From Cacajao melanocephalus (taxonomy: Eukaryota; Chordata; Mammalia; Primates; Pitheciidae), in the NCBI GenBank assembly GCA_963573385.1, contig CAUYLG010048289.1, positions 62,001-126,000 on the forward strand: a stretch of DNA of 64,000 nucleotides. The letters are read 5' to 3'. Positions 16,498 through 34,859 of this stretch are shown here, one piece after another. The position numbers and the translations under genes are program-made. Below the pieces are notes generated by a model, which saw nothing but the letters and a program-made list of their open reading frames with translations, ran no database searches and was not told the origin of the DNA. Within the stretch, counting starts at the first letter, position 1; each line of letters opens with the position of its first letter.

Positions 16498-16706
16498 TGA
16501 CTATTAGCTGTTGATGTACAAACCTTGTTAGATCTATTTTTGCTGCTCTAAGTTCACTTTCTCTCACTTCCTGGTTTGAGGTAGTTCAGGATAGCTGAGG
16601 TTTTGAGAAAGTTAACTTTAAACCAAACCATGCTGATGTGAAATCCTGCAAATAAACTCCTCAGCACAGACAAAACTCTAAATTTTTAAGAAACGCAAGA
16701 TGCTTA

Positions 16707-16826
<120 letters not shown>

Positions 16827-17807
16827 CTAAAAAAGGAAAAATAAAATGCCAACAAACATCATTAAAACACAACCCCATTTTATTTAGATAAGTTAGCAAG
16901 ATTTTGAAACACAAAAAATTCAATGCACTATTGATTATCTAATCATATAAAAAAAGAATTTAATAGAAACTAGGCGCAAGATAGTATACCTAATTTTAAA
17001 AAACCAACCAACAAAGTATAGATACAGAAAATCTCTCAGAAATAAGTAGAAAAAAACCTACAGTGATTTTTAACTTGCAAGCCAAAATGAATGACGTAGC
17101 AATGAAGTGATATGAAAAATACTCCAACACTGAGATATAGTCAAAGGTGGGTGGCATGTTGAAGTTGGAAAGATTCTATGTGATTTCTGCCCAAAACAAT
17201 AAGAATATCTCTTTTTGGGGTTAGATTTTACTTTAAAATATACATTCTAAAAGAAGAGACATAATTGCTTTAAAAATCAAAAGTGGGGTAGGAGATATTG
17301 GTAAACAAACGAATTGCATAGAGAAGCCAAGCTGCACGGAGTGGGGAAAGGTATTTCCATATGCAAAAACCTGGAGATCGTGTATAAAAAAGCCAAGCAG
17401 CAACTAACAAAGAGAGATTTGCTTATGATCGTCAGATTTGTCATAAAAGTTTGTAACAGACTGTTTTGCAAGGATTTTAAAATTTCGCAGTATTGGCCAA
17501 AAATCTTGAAGTTGATGAACAAAGTACAAGAAATTAAGAAAAATGTTGAGCAAGTTAAATTTACGTAATCTCTGATCTATACCAGAATAGCTATGATGGG
17601 AGTATAATATGAGGTGAAAAATAGAGGAAAAAATGTAATTATACCTACAAATTAACACTCCTTTAAGTTCTCCTCAAAATGTTACCATATTTCTAAATAC
17701 AATGTGACAATACTAAAGAGCAATGAAAGGGTATGGAAAGAAAAATAGGAAGGCAAATCAAACTTCTTGTAAGTACTTCAAAGAAGTACTTATACCTACC
17801 AGGCACT

Positions 17808-18147
17808 GCCACGATCTAAATGTTTGTGTCTTCAAAATTCAAATCTAATCACCAATATGACAGTATTAGCAGGTGGAGCCTTTGGACAGTTGTGGGTGCT
17901 TATGAATGGGATTAGTGTTCTTATAAAAAAGGTCCCAGAGAGCTGCCTTGCCCATTCCACCAAGCGTGGACACAGCAAGAAGGCACCACATATGAATCAG
18001 AAAGTGGGCCCTCGCCAGACACTAAATCTGCTGACACCTTGATCTTAGACTCCCAGCTTCCAAAGTTATGAGAAATAAATTTCTGTTGCTTACAAGCTAT
18101 CCAGATTATGGTATTTTGTTATAGCAGCCCAAACAGAATAAACAGGT
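17808..18147 (+). mobile_element. MLT1 (ERVL-MaLR) LTR, sense
   Basis: Clear MaLR pattern: 'aggtggagcctttggaca', 'atgaatgggattagtgttct', 'gtcccagagagctgccttgc', 'gggccctcgccagacac', 'gagaaataaatttctgttgc', 'tatttt...agcagccc'. Nearly full length. Confidence 0.9.
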
Positions 18148-18194
18148 ATGTTACTTTTTTTACTATCTGCTCCCCAACTCCCATGTCCACCAAA

Positions 18195-18545
18195 ATATTG
18201 ACCCAGCAATCTCATTTCTAGAGTTCCACCCCAAAGATAAACAAGCAAAACTATAAAATAACATATGCACAGACTATCACTACAGCAGTATTACTAATAC
18301 CAAAAAACTGGAAATAGCCCAAATGTCTATTGATAAGAGACAGGTTGCATAAACTATGATATAGTAAAACAGGGGAATATTATACAGCTATAAAAAGAAA
18401 TGAGAAAGATCTATAGATGTCCATGAGATACAGTAAAGTAAAAAAAATGCAAGATGCAGAACAGTGTGTACAGATAGTATGATACATTTTATCTTAAAAA
18501 GGAAAAAATATAAATATATATGGATTTTCTCACTTTTTTAAAAAA
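18195..18545 (+). mobile_element. L1M fragment, sense
   Basis: 'gacccagcaatctcatttct', 'aaatagcccaaatgtctatt', 'ggggaatattatacagctat' match the ORF2 end of L1. Confidence 0.75.
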
Positions 18546-19065
18546 ACAAGAAATCTTAAACAGTATTCACTAACATATTGTTAGAATAATATTAATATTG
18601 TTATTTTAAAACTATATTTTGGGATGTAATGTTTTTAGGAATCAAATTTTTCCGGTCAGAAGAGTTGCTCTTAAAAAACCAAGAAGTAAAACTCTATAAT
18701 CTTAAATTTAAATTAAAAACCTCAGTATAAACTTATGATGTATTTTCATTTGTCGAAAACAAAAACATTTCTTCCCAGTATAGACTCAAGTAAAAAGAAA
18801 AAAGAAAAAAAAATGTTGTCTAGAAGTAATGATCAAATCAACAGCAATGAACACAGGTTATTTAGAGGTCTGATTGTGTCTGTAAATAACATTTCCCTCC
18901 AAAAGGAACAAGGTCTTCATGGAAAAATGGTTGATTTTAGTCTAGATGGGAAATGTACAAAAGAAGCCTGAAACATCTTGTCACACCAGAAAGCAAGGAA
19001 GCTACTGAAATCAGTCAAAAGAATATAGGAGCCAACTGGCCAAAGATGGGACCATCTGAGCATTA

Positions 19066-19428
<363 letters not shown>

Positions 19429-19924
19429 CTACAAGTTTATAATGATCAATGATAACAAAAAGGAAACTTACTGGACTTGCTAGGAAACCAGCTTATTACT
19501 TGAAAACTGGCAAATAGGAAAATAATTCAGCATTTGATAGCATTCCCCAAAGGGTAACTCAGTGGTGGAAGAGGCAAACAAAGTATTTTACAGAAGAATT
19601 CCAGCTAATAAATGTGGAAGGAATGATAGAATTACAATGTTACCATTTCACAATTCCCCAATGAAAAACAGATCTAGATGACTATTATTAATGGCAGCTA
19701 AAAACATTAAGGTGAAAAGCCCAGTGGGGAATATATGATAGATGAATCAGGTTTATAATACCTGAGCACACTGATCAAATGTTAACATCAGTAAAAGAGA
19801 GACAAGCAGACATATGCGCCTCCTGATGCAATGCCACAGGAAGCACACAGCATCACCTAAGGCTTTAAACCTAATAACCAGTCTACAGGAAACACAGGAT
19901 AAATGAACATATTAATTGTAATGA

Positions 19925-20235
19925 AGGCCAAGAGTGGTGGCTTATGCCTTTATTCCCAGCACTTTGGGTGGCTGAGGTGGGCAGAGTTCAAAACCAGTCT
20001 AGGTAACAAGGTGAGACCCTGTCTTTACAAAAACCAAAAACAAAATAGCTAGGTGAGATGGCAGATGCCTGAGGTCCCAGCTACTAGGGAGGCTGAAGTG
20101 TGAGGATTGCTTGTGCTTGGGAAGTCAAGGCTGCCGTGAGCCGTGATTGTGCCACTCACTCCAGCCTGGGTGATAGAGTGAGACCACGTCTTGAAAAAAT
20201 AAATACATAAATAAGTAAATAAAAAAATAAATAAA
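19925..20235 (+). mobile_element. AluJ, sense
   Basis: 'gccaagagtggtggcttatg' through an A-rich tail degraded to TAAA-type repeats. Confidence 0.9.
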
Positions 20236-20589
20236 TGTAATCACACCACAGAGATGGAATCAGTCAAATATAGAATGTGGGAAATTCAACAGAATAACCT
20301 GGTTTCTTTAACAAATAAACCATAAGTAAATAAATAATAAGTTGTTTCAGATTTCAAAAGACTTAAGAAACAAATTAACTAAGTGCAATGTGGGACTTTA
20401 TTTCCTGATACAAACAAACCAACTGTAAAAATATACTTAGAAAATAATTGGAGAAATGTGATCTGTTACTGTAGAAAGATGTTAGAAAAAGACTGGGAAA
20501 ATGTGAATGTTACTATGGTAATGTTAAAATGAAAATAGTTCTTATCTTTCAGACTGTTTAAAACCACTTAAAAAACAATTCCAGAACTA

Positions 20590-21352
20590 GTAGTGAAGAG
20601 ATACCATCTCACACCAGTTAGAATGGCAATCATTAAAAAATCTGGAGACAACAGATGCTGGAGAGGATGTGGAAAAATAGGAACACTTTTACACTGTTGG
20701 TGGGAGTGTAAATTAGTTCAACCATTGTGGAAGACAGTGTGGCTATTCCTCTAGGACCTAGAAATAGAAATTCCATTTGACCCAGCAATCCCATTACTGG
20801 GTATATATCCAAAGGATTATAAATCATTCTATTACAAGGACACATGCACACGAATGTTCATTGTGGCACTGTTTACAATAGCAAAGACTTGGAACCAACC
20901 CAAATGCCCATCAATGGTAGACTGGACAGGGAAAATGTGGCATATATACGCCATGGAATACTATGCAGCCATAAAAAACGATGAGTTTATGTCCTTTGTA
21001 GGGACATGGATGAACCTGGAAACCATAATTCTCAGCTAACTGACACAAGAACAGAAAATCAAACACTGCATGTTCTCACTCACAGGCGGGTGTTGAACAA
21101 TGAGAACACATGGACACAGGGAGGGGAGCATCACACACTGAGGTCTGTTGGGGGGAACTAGGAGAGGGACAGCGGGGGGTGGGGAGTTGGGGAGGGATAA
21201 CATGGGGAGAAATGCCAGATATAGGTGATGGGGAAGAAGGCAGCAAACCACATTGCCATGTATGTACCTATGCAAAAATCTTGCATGTTCTTCACATGTA
21301 CCCCAAAACCTAAAACACAATAAAATATATATTTAAAAAAAAAGAAAGAAAA
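20590..21352 (+). mobile_element. L1PA-type 3' end with A-tail
   Basis: Close match to the primate L1 ORF2 end ('gagataccatctcacacca', 'acactgttggtgggagtgt', 'ccattactgggtatatatcc', 'tgcagccataaaaaacgatg') and its 3' UTR with a G-rich tract at about 21147-21198, then AATAAA and an A-tail. It is 5' truncated. Short frames at 20633-21358 are parts of it. It is the least diverged L1 in the window. Confidence 0.93.
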
Positions 21353-21354
21353 AG

Positions 21355-23543
21355 ACATGAATATTTTTGCTCACCTCTTCAATGAGTAAGAATAATGACT
21401 GCAAAGAGGGGAGTAGTCTGATGACAAAAGTTTCAAAGGAGCTAGAGTTTTTAAGGGAACCTCGGAGGTTATAGTGGTCTAGAATCAGCAAGGAGGATTA
21501 AGGAAGGCATCTATCCAGATCCAGTGATATGTGGTGCATCAAAGAAAAACACTTCTACTTGAGAAAGCTGGAGGAAAAACACTGCTCTCAGTATTCAGCT
21601 GCTGTTAATTAGAACAAGAATGCTTTCAGTGAAAGGGCTGAGCTTTGCAAGGCCACAGCTATATGACTGCAGGTTGTGTACTGCACAACTCTGGGTCTAT
21701 GTGACTGGTGCCCTCTGGAACTGAGCAGGCCGCTCTCTGCAGGTGGTGTCACGTAAGCCTCTCTTCAAATTTCCTAGGCCTACAACTCCACATATGAAGC
21801 CCCATATAGCAGTTGGCTGTAGATTTTTTAGGTCACCTTTCAGGATGAAGAGAAGGAAGCTACCTCGTAGACCCCCCAGGCTCTGATTTCAAACAGAAAC
21901 CTGGATCTAGTCCCTTGTCTCACTTCAAGTATTAATACTTTCAGTTTCCTTAGCCAGCAGGAGCTACTCTCCTCACTGCTTTTGCCTGCCTGCTTCTGGC
22001 CCTGAAGTAGGTCTGAGACTGCACACTGCATTTTTGTTCTGTTTCTAGTCCACAGAGATCTTTATCTTGTTTTTGAGTCCAGATAAATCTTTTAAATACA
22101 TATCTCTCTCTATATATATATTTTTAATCTTTTGGAGTCAAAAGTATGTCTTTTTCTTCTATGTATGAACTAACACCATTTTCACCAGAAGTCTGAGCTC
22201 CTAGAGATTTTTTTTTAAAGATCCAAATATCATCGTTTTCTAGAAACTATTTAAAGCTAATAGAATGATATAAAAAATTTAAAGGGAAGTTATATGTTAG
22301 TGTCTTTACAGCAACATGCTATCTAGTCAAACTGCCTGCAAACTTTCCTAAACAGGTTTAAGAAAATTCAACATTTAAAAATTCAATTGTATAGCCTCTA
22401 ACATTATTAAAATTATAAACAGATTTCTTAAGATCTATATTTGTCTAAAGCTTCACCTGGGGGAATGTGCCTTTTTGTGAATCTGGTCTTACACTAGAAC
22501 CAAACCAGAATAAAGCATCCTAGCCATAATAACAAAACTAAAGACACTCTAGTAATTGCTGTTATAGTTTCAAAGCTATGGCAAATTTCACATCAGAAAT
22601 GTTCTGTGCTGAATTTTAAAATACACCTATTACTCTGTTCAATTCAGGGCGGCTCCAGGATTAATCTCCTGATATTCACACCACCTAATTCTTCTATGTG
22701 ATCACAATATTTAGACTCCTCAGATTGGCATAAGTCTAAACATTCTGTTTGCACATTTACAAAACATTCATTTAGTCCTATACATAGCTATAACTATAAT
22801 AGCAATAGCTATCATTTATTTTTGTTATATATACATTATCTCATTTCATCCTCAAAATTACTCTATTATTAGCTCTTATTTTTACAAGACATAAAAGTGT
22901 CCTGTAAATTAGACACTTTTGAACTTTGACGACTATTAAAAGCCAAATTTGTGCTCCATCCTAAAGTTAGAATGGCAGGAAAGAAACAAAGGTAATTTCT
23001 GAGACACCAGAAATGCCTCACCCTTTGCACCTGCACACTTTCCCACCTAGGTAGGCACTTCCTTCTACCAAATATATCAACGATCTCTTTCGGAAAGAAT
23101 TATCCACTGGGCTGCTTCCTAGAGGCAAGAGGCAGATTAAGAAACTTTTTCACTCTAGCTGTTGTGCCCCACAAAAGACAGTAGGGCAAAGAAGTCTGTT
23201 GTAGGAAAACAGCACCAGCCAGTCAAGGTACAGATTTAACAACCATGACTCCACACAATCTCTGGTTTCTGAGTTAACGAAACACAAATAAACCAAAAGC
23301 CAACTAAGCCTCTAAAGAAACTGTAAAATTCTTAATCGGGCAAACAAAAAAATTGTGACTGTTTAGTCTCACTGAAATCCTGTGACTCCACCTTGCAACA
23401 AAAGTGAGCTGCTAAAAAGTACAACCCTCAGAAAGGGAATTCTCCCAAATGTCCAGGGATATCTTCCCAGAAAGGCAAACTAGAGTTAACAAACTGACCA
23501 AGCAACTGCTTTATTGCTAAGAGAGTTAACAGGATATTCTTGG
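21355..23543. other. Intronic sequence without recognised repeats
   Basis: About 2.2 kb of ordinary base composition in which I recognise no exon and no repeat family, except a possible MIR-like scrap around 22800-22890. The frame at 21840-22031 has no familiar pattern. Confidence 0.4.
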
Positions 23544-24243
23544 TATAAAACCAAAAAAAATGACTGGAGGCGAGTCTCAATCAATTTATAGGTTTATTTT
23601 GCCTAGGTTGGGGATGTGCCCAGGAAAAAAGAACACAAAAATCACAGGAACATCTGTGATCCATGCTTTTTCCAAAAAGGGTTTGGAGAGCTTCAATATT
23701 TAAAGGCGGGGGGAAAAAGTAGGCAGGAGGGGAAAAGTGAGAAAGAAAGAGTAAAGAGGGAGGGTATGGTCACATTCTTGTGAGGCTTCGATTAGAGCTC
23801 ACTGAATCCACATGTTGCAAGTGAAAACAGGTACAGGGATAGTCAACTATGTATTCCCCTTGCACTGAATGTGAATTTTTTTTAATAAGATAAACACAGA
23901 GTAGAAGAAACAGTGAAATATGCATTGTCTCAGGTGAGCAGAGGGATGACTTCTAGTCTTGTCTTTCCCACATCTGTGAAGATGAGCTGTTAATTTACAT
24001 TGACAGGGTGAAACTCAACAGAACTCTGTTTTAGGGTAAAGATCTTGGGGCCCACAGGGAATTTACTTGTGCGCATATTCTGAGGAAAGCCCTCTGCTGA
24101 AGTATGTGTTCTTTTATCTTTGCAGCTCTCTACTTAGGAACAAAATGGGAGGCAGTTTTGCATGACTCAGTTCTCAGGCTTACCCTTTCCCTTTGAGATA
24201 GTGAGGTTGGGGTCTTAAGATTTTTATTTTTCTTTCACACTCA
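23544..24243 (-). mobile_element. ERV1-type LTR, antisense
   Basis: Read on the minus strand it starts TGTGAAAG, has a pyrimidine-rich middle, an AAATAAAC polyadenylation-like signal, then 'attgattgagactcg' near the end. This layout suggests an ERV1 LTR of the MER4/MER51 kind. There is no retroviral coding sequence. Confidence 0.6.
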
Positions 24244-24599
24244 CCAGCTGGATTTTAGCTATAAACTGGTAATCACTGTGTGTTGTTTTCCTTTCTCTCC
24301 TTTTCCAAATTGTTTTCATTGCAGCCACCCTCTTTTCCCTTCGCCATTGTAAATTAGGAATATGGAGAGTGGGAGGGGAGGGGAGAAGAATTAAAATACA
24401 TACTTATGTATAGTTTTCCAAACCAGAGAATTGGAGCTGGATGCAATAACCGGAGAGTCTAGTTTATCTTTTTTTAGAAAGGGGATGGGTTTGTTTTCAA
24501 TCATATATTAAATAGCTGCATGATAAAGTAGTATATTTCTGAATCATATATATAAGAGTAGGTTGCATATATATTCACATATATGAATAAAGGCATTGC

Positions 24600-25440
<841 letters not shown>

Positions 25441-25979
25441 TATAGCTGCTAAACTGCTAAAAAATAGACTATAGTATATATCTATCATTTTTTTGTCTGC
25501 CCAGAATCAAATGACATATTTTCTTGTAAATATACATTTATTTTCCTTTAAGAAACCATTCCTTCCACTATTCTCAGTAACTGGCTAGATGGGATTGACT
25601 CATCTTCCTCTGCCTCTCCCTGACTAAATACATTTGACTCAGGCTCAGCATATAAAATCCAAGGCTGAGATTTCTCCTGGAATTACTGGGAAAAAAGCAC
25701 TCTTTCTGCTGAACTTGAAGTTGGTAGAATGTCAGCCTGGAACTACCAAGCCCACAAAATAGAATCTTTCTGAAAACTAAGACAATTACAGAGAAAAAGA
25801 GAGTTGAGGAAGAGAAAGAGACGAAGTCCTCTTGGCATTATTTAAGCCTCTGAACTAGTAATGTCTCTCAAGTCAGTCTATCTCTTAACTTCACATCAAT
25901 CAATAAATTTCCTTTTTTCCTTCATTTTTCACTTTAAATCAATTTCAGCTGAATTTATGAAAAAAACATTTTCAAGGTA

Positions 25980-26100
25980 CTAATCTAGGAGGTCCATAAA
26001 AACAAGGACCAAATCCGTCTTATTCACTACTGTATTCCTCATTGCTTAGCCCAACCCCTGGCAAGTAGGATCACTCAATAGATATCCATCGATGAGTAAA
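25980..26100 (+). mobile_element. L2 3' terminal scrap
   Basis: 'aaggaccaaatccgtcttat', 'actgtattcctcattgctta', 'cccctggcaagtaggatcac': diverged L2 3' end. Confidence 0.6.
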
Positions 26101-26589
26101 TACAATCATTCAAAGAAGAAACAGTGAATAGGCCTAACTCAGCAAAAATGCAGTCAAATGTTTTATAATCATGGAGAAAGTAAAATCTCTTTTAAAAAAT
26201 AAAAATAATGTTTTAGTTTAAAACTTTAAATATTAATTTATAAATATTATTTTAAACACAAAGATAATTTAGATTAGATAAGCCAGTTAAGCATTTCCAC
26301 AGTTCATTTTATTTCACATAAAAATCCTCTAATAGCTAGAATAATTCCTTTTTATTATAAAAGAAGAACTCCTATTTCTAGATATATTCTCATGTTGGGA
26401 CACTTCTGTTATTAAGGCCAGAACTTATTTTAGCAATACTATATTAGTTATAAATATAATATTATACCCCAATTAGTTGATTAGAACTCACAATGGATTC
26501 TATGTCATATATAGAATATTATAATGTTTTAGATGCCAGGTTAATTAGAAGAAATACATATTTACACCATCATCTAGATCCTAAATCCT

Positions 26590-27465
<876 letters not shown>

Positions 27466-27954
27466 CAGAACAAAGGAAAGTACAATATATCTAATTATTA
27501 GGAATCTAGTGACAATATTATCCACATTTTAAAATCTGGATACCTGGGCTAACAGAATATTTGAATAGGCCTGTGCAAGAAATCACATGATATATGCTTC
27601 TAAATTTTTATAGTAATAATATGAATTATGAATACTGAAGAAAGAAGCAACTGATACAGACAAAAGGAAGAGAAGGAAGGTCGAGCCTTCTTTTTCAGAG
27701 GATTTTCGTCAGCACATTGTACTTTGGTCTTCTCCTTGTACCTTTCTTCAACTAATTATTAATATATTAAGTGCAAGGCACTGGGCTAGAGGCCCTGAAG
27801 GAGAGATAAAGAAGAGCTGTGAGGATACTTGTGCCCTCTTACTGATGTCCTGTGACCTATAAAACATTTCTCCCCACTTCCTATTGCCACATTCCAACCT
27901 TCTCGTACTAATCTACAAAATATTTCACTTCAAAATGTTCTTCTGATGGGATTG

Positions 27955-28495
27955 AGGATACACTATTCCAAAATATGGCACTATGGCATACTGAATAAGC
28001 TAAAGGAATTTGATAAAACTAGAGCAGCAGGAGATCACTCAGACCTTCCCCTGCTCTTCTTCCCAACATAGGTCATAAAATCTAGGAAGGATTTTCTGAC
28101 CTTTCCCTGAAGCAGGTCAAAGACACTCATATGAGAGGTGCCCTCCCTATACCCAGAGGAAAGTTATATTCTTATTTCTGAAGACACAGGGACACATAGA
28201 AGAATTTAAACACACAGGCCTTGCTAAATTTCCCCCAGCTTATTACCACTAGATCATATCTTTTTTGCCCTATTGTGTATCGCCACAACTGTCTACTCTT
28301 CATCAAACCTAGCATAAAAGCACACAGGTTTAACTGTTTCTTCAGGTCTTCATTTTCTCAGGAAGGCTCTGGTATCATGTAAAACTTACATGGAATCCGT
28401 TAATATGCTTTTTTCTTGTTAATATGTCTTTTGTTATAGGGACCTCAGTCATGAACCTAGGATGGGTAGAGATTTTTCTTCCCCTACACTTCCAA
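27955..28495 (+). mobile_element. ERV-type LTR, copy A
   Basis: Homologous to 35715-36215 in the same orientation: shared 'gaagacacagggacac', 'tttgctaaatttcccccag', 'tagatcatatc', 'cacacaggttt', 'tgaacctaggatggg'. LTR nature is inferred from the repeated structure and T-rich end; family unassigned. Confidence 0.55.
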
Positions 28496-28983
28496 TTCCC
28501 AATAAGAACTTCCTATACCATTTTCCCATTTTGACTCTCCTTAGGTAATTCTTAAAAGAAAAAAAAAATTTAAAAATCAGGTTAAATAAGTTATCCAATT
28601 ACAAATAAGTAAAACAATTAACCCTGTCAGTAACTGGCAGATTAGGCCTGCCTTGGAGTCAGCTCCAGGAGTTGAATCCAATATGTTCTTATTTGTTACA
28701 ACTTCTTCTCTCTTTCCCTCACTGAATCCACATATTTCCTCAAGGTTTCCAATTTCACTGTCTTTCTCCTAAACGTATAACGGAAGAGCTTGGGGCATTC
28801 AGGTTCTATATCTGTGAAAGGTTCTTATGTCAGAGAAAAGCACCTAATGTCATAGTTAAAATATTTCTAATGTGACTGAACTTTTATAAGCTTGATTAAA
28901 TATAATTATGAAGATAATTCCATATTCTGTACAGTTAACTAATATGAAAAGAAGTAAGTTTAATCAACCTTGGAACATAATCA

Positions 28984-30735
<1,752 letters not shown>

Positions 30736-31040
30736 AAATTCCCCCTTAACCATGGGGATAAGTCCCAGGATCGAAGCCTAAAACTATGGATAATACCAAA
30801 GCCTATACATCCTATGTTTTTATCTACACATACATACCTATGTTAAAGTTTAATTTATAAATTAGGGAAAGTAAGAGGTTAACAATGTCTAATAACACAA
30901 TAGAACAATTATAAAAATATGCCACAGTAAAAGTTATGTGAATGTAGTCTCTATTTCTGGAAATTTCCATTTTAGACTGCAGTTGACAGAGGGTAACTGA
31001 GCTCACAGAAAGAGGAAACGCGAAAAAGGGAGGACTACTA
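30736..31040. mobile_element. Tigger-type MITE
   Basis: Left 'cccccttaaccatgggga' and right 'aaaagggaggactacta' resemble Tigger termini; the interior 'taaagtttaatttataaatt' and 'aaagttatgtgaatgtagtc' are typical of a Tigger nonautonomous element. Same terminal type as 37176-37778. Confidence 0.7.
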
Positions 31041-31258
31041 TAAAGTATGGTTTTAAAACACTCGAAGAACCCAATCAGCCAGAATTAAACAGAAATATTT
31101 ATCCAAGAACTTATAGATGCATGATCCTAAGAGAAGAAAATGAAAAGAAACGCTAAGATGATAGTATATTCAACTGACTTCCTTTACAGTCCACGTGAAC
31201 CAACAAAAATAAAATCTGCAACATGCAACTTATCCCTGAAAACACATTTCAAGGAATA

Positions 31259-31614
31259 CAGATTGAGTATCCTTTACCAGAAATGCTTGGGGGACAGAGT
31301 CAATTTTGGATTTTTTCAGATTTTGAAATATTTGCATATACATAATGAGATATCTTGAGAATGAGACGCAAATCTAAACAGGAAATTCACTTATGTTTCA
31401 TATACATGTTATAAACATAGCATGAAGGTAATTTTTTATATATTTCTTATAATTTGTGCATGAAACAAAGTTTTGTAATTGTTTTGGTTGTGGCCTGTCA
31501 CATGAAGTTAAGTGTTGAAATTTTCCACTTGTGGAATCATGTTGGTGCTCAAAAAGTTTTAGATTTTGGAGTATTTTGGCTTTTGAATTTTTCAGATTAG
31601 GAATGCTCAACCTG
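31259..31614. mobile_element. Tigger-type MITE, 356 bp, complete
   Basis: Terminal inverted repeats (left 'cagattgagtatcctttacc'; right inverted 'caggttgagcattcctaatc') flanked by TA at 31257-31258 and 31615-31616. The interior has 'catatacataatgagatatc'. The frames at 31140-31358 and 31398-31610 are spurious. Confidence 0.85.
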
Positions 31615-31718
31615 TATAACAGTATTGTAATAGTAAAGTTAAATTAAGTTCTTACATTAAAATTTTTTTAATTTACAATTTAAAAATTATTTTAAATGTA
31701 AGCATTAAAAATTAAAAT

Positions 31719-31840
31719 TTCATCACCCAGGTATTAAGCCTAGTACCCATTAATTATAACAAACCCCCATGATACAAGGTTACCTACATAACAAACCTGC
31801 ACATGTACCCCTGAACTCAAAATGAAAGTTAAAAAAATAA
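31719..31840 (+). mobile_element. Minute 5'-inverted L1 3' end
   Basis: 31719-31757 is L1 3' UTR read backwards ('tcacccaggtattaagccta'), joined directly to 31760-31840, the L1 3' end read forwards ('cctgcacatgtacccctgaa', then AAAGTTAAAAAAATAAAT). It is about 120 bp in total. Confidence 0.8.
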
Positions 31841-32898
31841 ATGATTTCTCTCTTTCAGATTAGTAATAAAACCATATAATCAAAACCTAATCATCAGAGA
31901 ATAAGTCTTTAATAGTTACTAAAATTGAGGAAACATACTGGAACTATTCCAAAAAACTGAAAAGGAGGCATTCCTCCCTAACTCATTCTATGAGGCATCC
32001 TGAAACCAACATCCTGGCAGAGATACAACAACAACAAAAGAAAACTTCAGGCCAATATCTTTGATGAACATCAATGCAATAATCCTCAACAAAATACTGG
32101 CTAAGTGAATCCAGCAGTACACCAAAAAGCTTATCCACCATGATCAAGTAGGCTTCATCCCCAGATGCAAGACTGGTTCAACATATGCAAATCAATAAAT
32201 GTAATTCATTACACAAACAGAACTAAAGACAAACCACGATTATCTCAGTAGATGCATAAAAGGCTTCTGATAAAATTCAACATCCCTTCATGTTAACAAT
32301 TCTCAATAAACTAAGTATTGAAGAAACATACTTCAAAATAATAAGAACCATATATGACAAACTCACAGCCAATATTACACTGAAAGGGCAGAAGCTGGAA
32401 GCATTCGCCTTACAAACCGGCACAGGACAAGGATGCCCTCTCTAACCACTCCTATTCAATACAGTATTGGAAGTTCTGGCCAGGGCAATCAGGCAAGGAG
32501 AAATAATAAGGATACTCAAATTGGAAGAGAGGAAGTCAAACTATCCCTGTTTGCAGATAACATGATCCTATTATATATCTAGAAAACTCTATCATCTCAG
32601 TCCAAAAGCTTCCTAAGCTTATAAGCAACTTCAGCAAAGTTTCAGGATACAAAATTGATGTGCAAAAATCACTAGCATTCCTGTACACCAAAAACAGAAG
32701 CAGAGAGCCCAATCACGAATGAACTCTCATTCACAACTGTCACAAAAAGAATAAAATACCTAGGAATACAGCTAACAATCGAAGTGAAAAAACTCTACAA
32801 GGAGAACCACAAACCACTGCTCAAAGAAATCAGAGGTGAAACAAATGGAAAAACATTCCATGCTTATGAATAGGAAGAATCAATATTGTTAAAATGGA

Positions 32899-33183
32899 GG
32901 CCAGGCGCGGTGGCTCACGCCTGTAATCACAGCACTTTGGGAGGCCAAGGCAGGTGGATCACAAGGTCAGGAGATCAAGACCATCCTGGCCAACATGGTG
33001 AAACCCCCTCTCTACTAAAATATAAAATAATTAGCTGGGCGTGATGGTGCACGCCTGCAGTCCCAGCTGCTCAAGAGGCTGAGGCAGGAGAAATACTTGA
33101 ACCTGTGTGGCGGAGGATGCCGTGAGCCAAGATCATGCCACTGCACTACAGTCTAGGCAACAGAGAAAGACTTCGTGTCAAAA
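32899..33183 (+). mobile_element. AluY-like, sense
   Basis: 'ggccaggcgcggtggctcac' start. The tail is replaced by a TA repeat. The target duplication ATTGTTAAAATGG (32885-32897) recurs after the tail with one change. Confidence 0.93.
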
Positions 33184-33407
33184 TATATATATATATATTG
33201 TGAAAATGGCCATACTGCCCAAAGCAATGTATGGATTCAACGCTATTTTCATTTAACTACCATTGATATTCTTCACAGAACTAGAAAACAACTACTTTAA
33301 AATTCATATGGAGCCAAAAAGAGCCCAAATAGCCAAGACAATCCTAAGCAAAAAGAACAAAGCTGGAGGCAGTATATTACTTGACTTCAAACTGTACTAC
33401 AGGACTA

Positions 33408-34118
<711 letters not shown>

Positions 34119-34374
34119 TGACAAATAGGATCTAATTAAAGAATTTCTGTACAGCAAAATAAACCATCAACAGAGTAAAGAGACAAACTACAGAACTGAA
34201 GAAAATTTTTGCAAACTATGCATCTGATAAAGGTCTAATATCCAGTATCTCTGAACTTAAACAAATTTACAAGGAAACAACTCCATTAAAAAGTGGGCAA
34301 AGGACATGAAAAGACACTTCTCAAAAGAATATATACATGTGGCCAACAGTCATATGAAAGAAAGCTCAATGTTG

Positions 34375-34427
34375 GAGAAATGCAAATCAAAACCACTAAT
34401 CATTAGAGAAATGCAAATCAAAACCAC
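34375..34427. repeat. 31-bp-period duplication inside the L1
   Basis: 'gagaaatgcaaatcaaaacc' starts at 34375 and again at 34406. Intact L1 has it once, so this copy gained a local duplication. Confidence 0.85.
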
Positions 34428-34469
34428 AGTGAGATACCATCTCACACCAGTCAGAATGGCTATTACTCA

Positions 34470-34859
<390 letters not shown>

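Noticed and set aside
18735..18971. Small plus-strand frame that might be a microprotein
   Set aside because: Sequence matches the L1M 3' UTR pattern.
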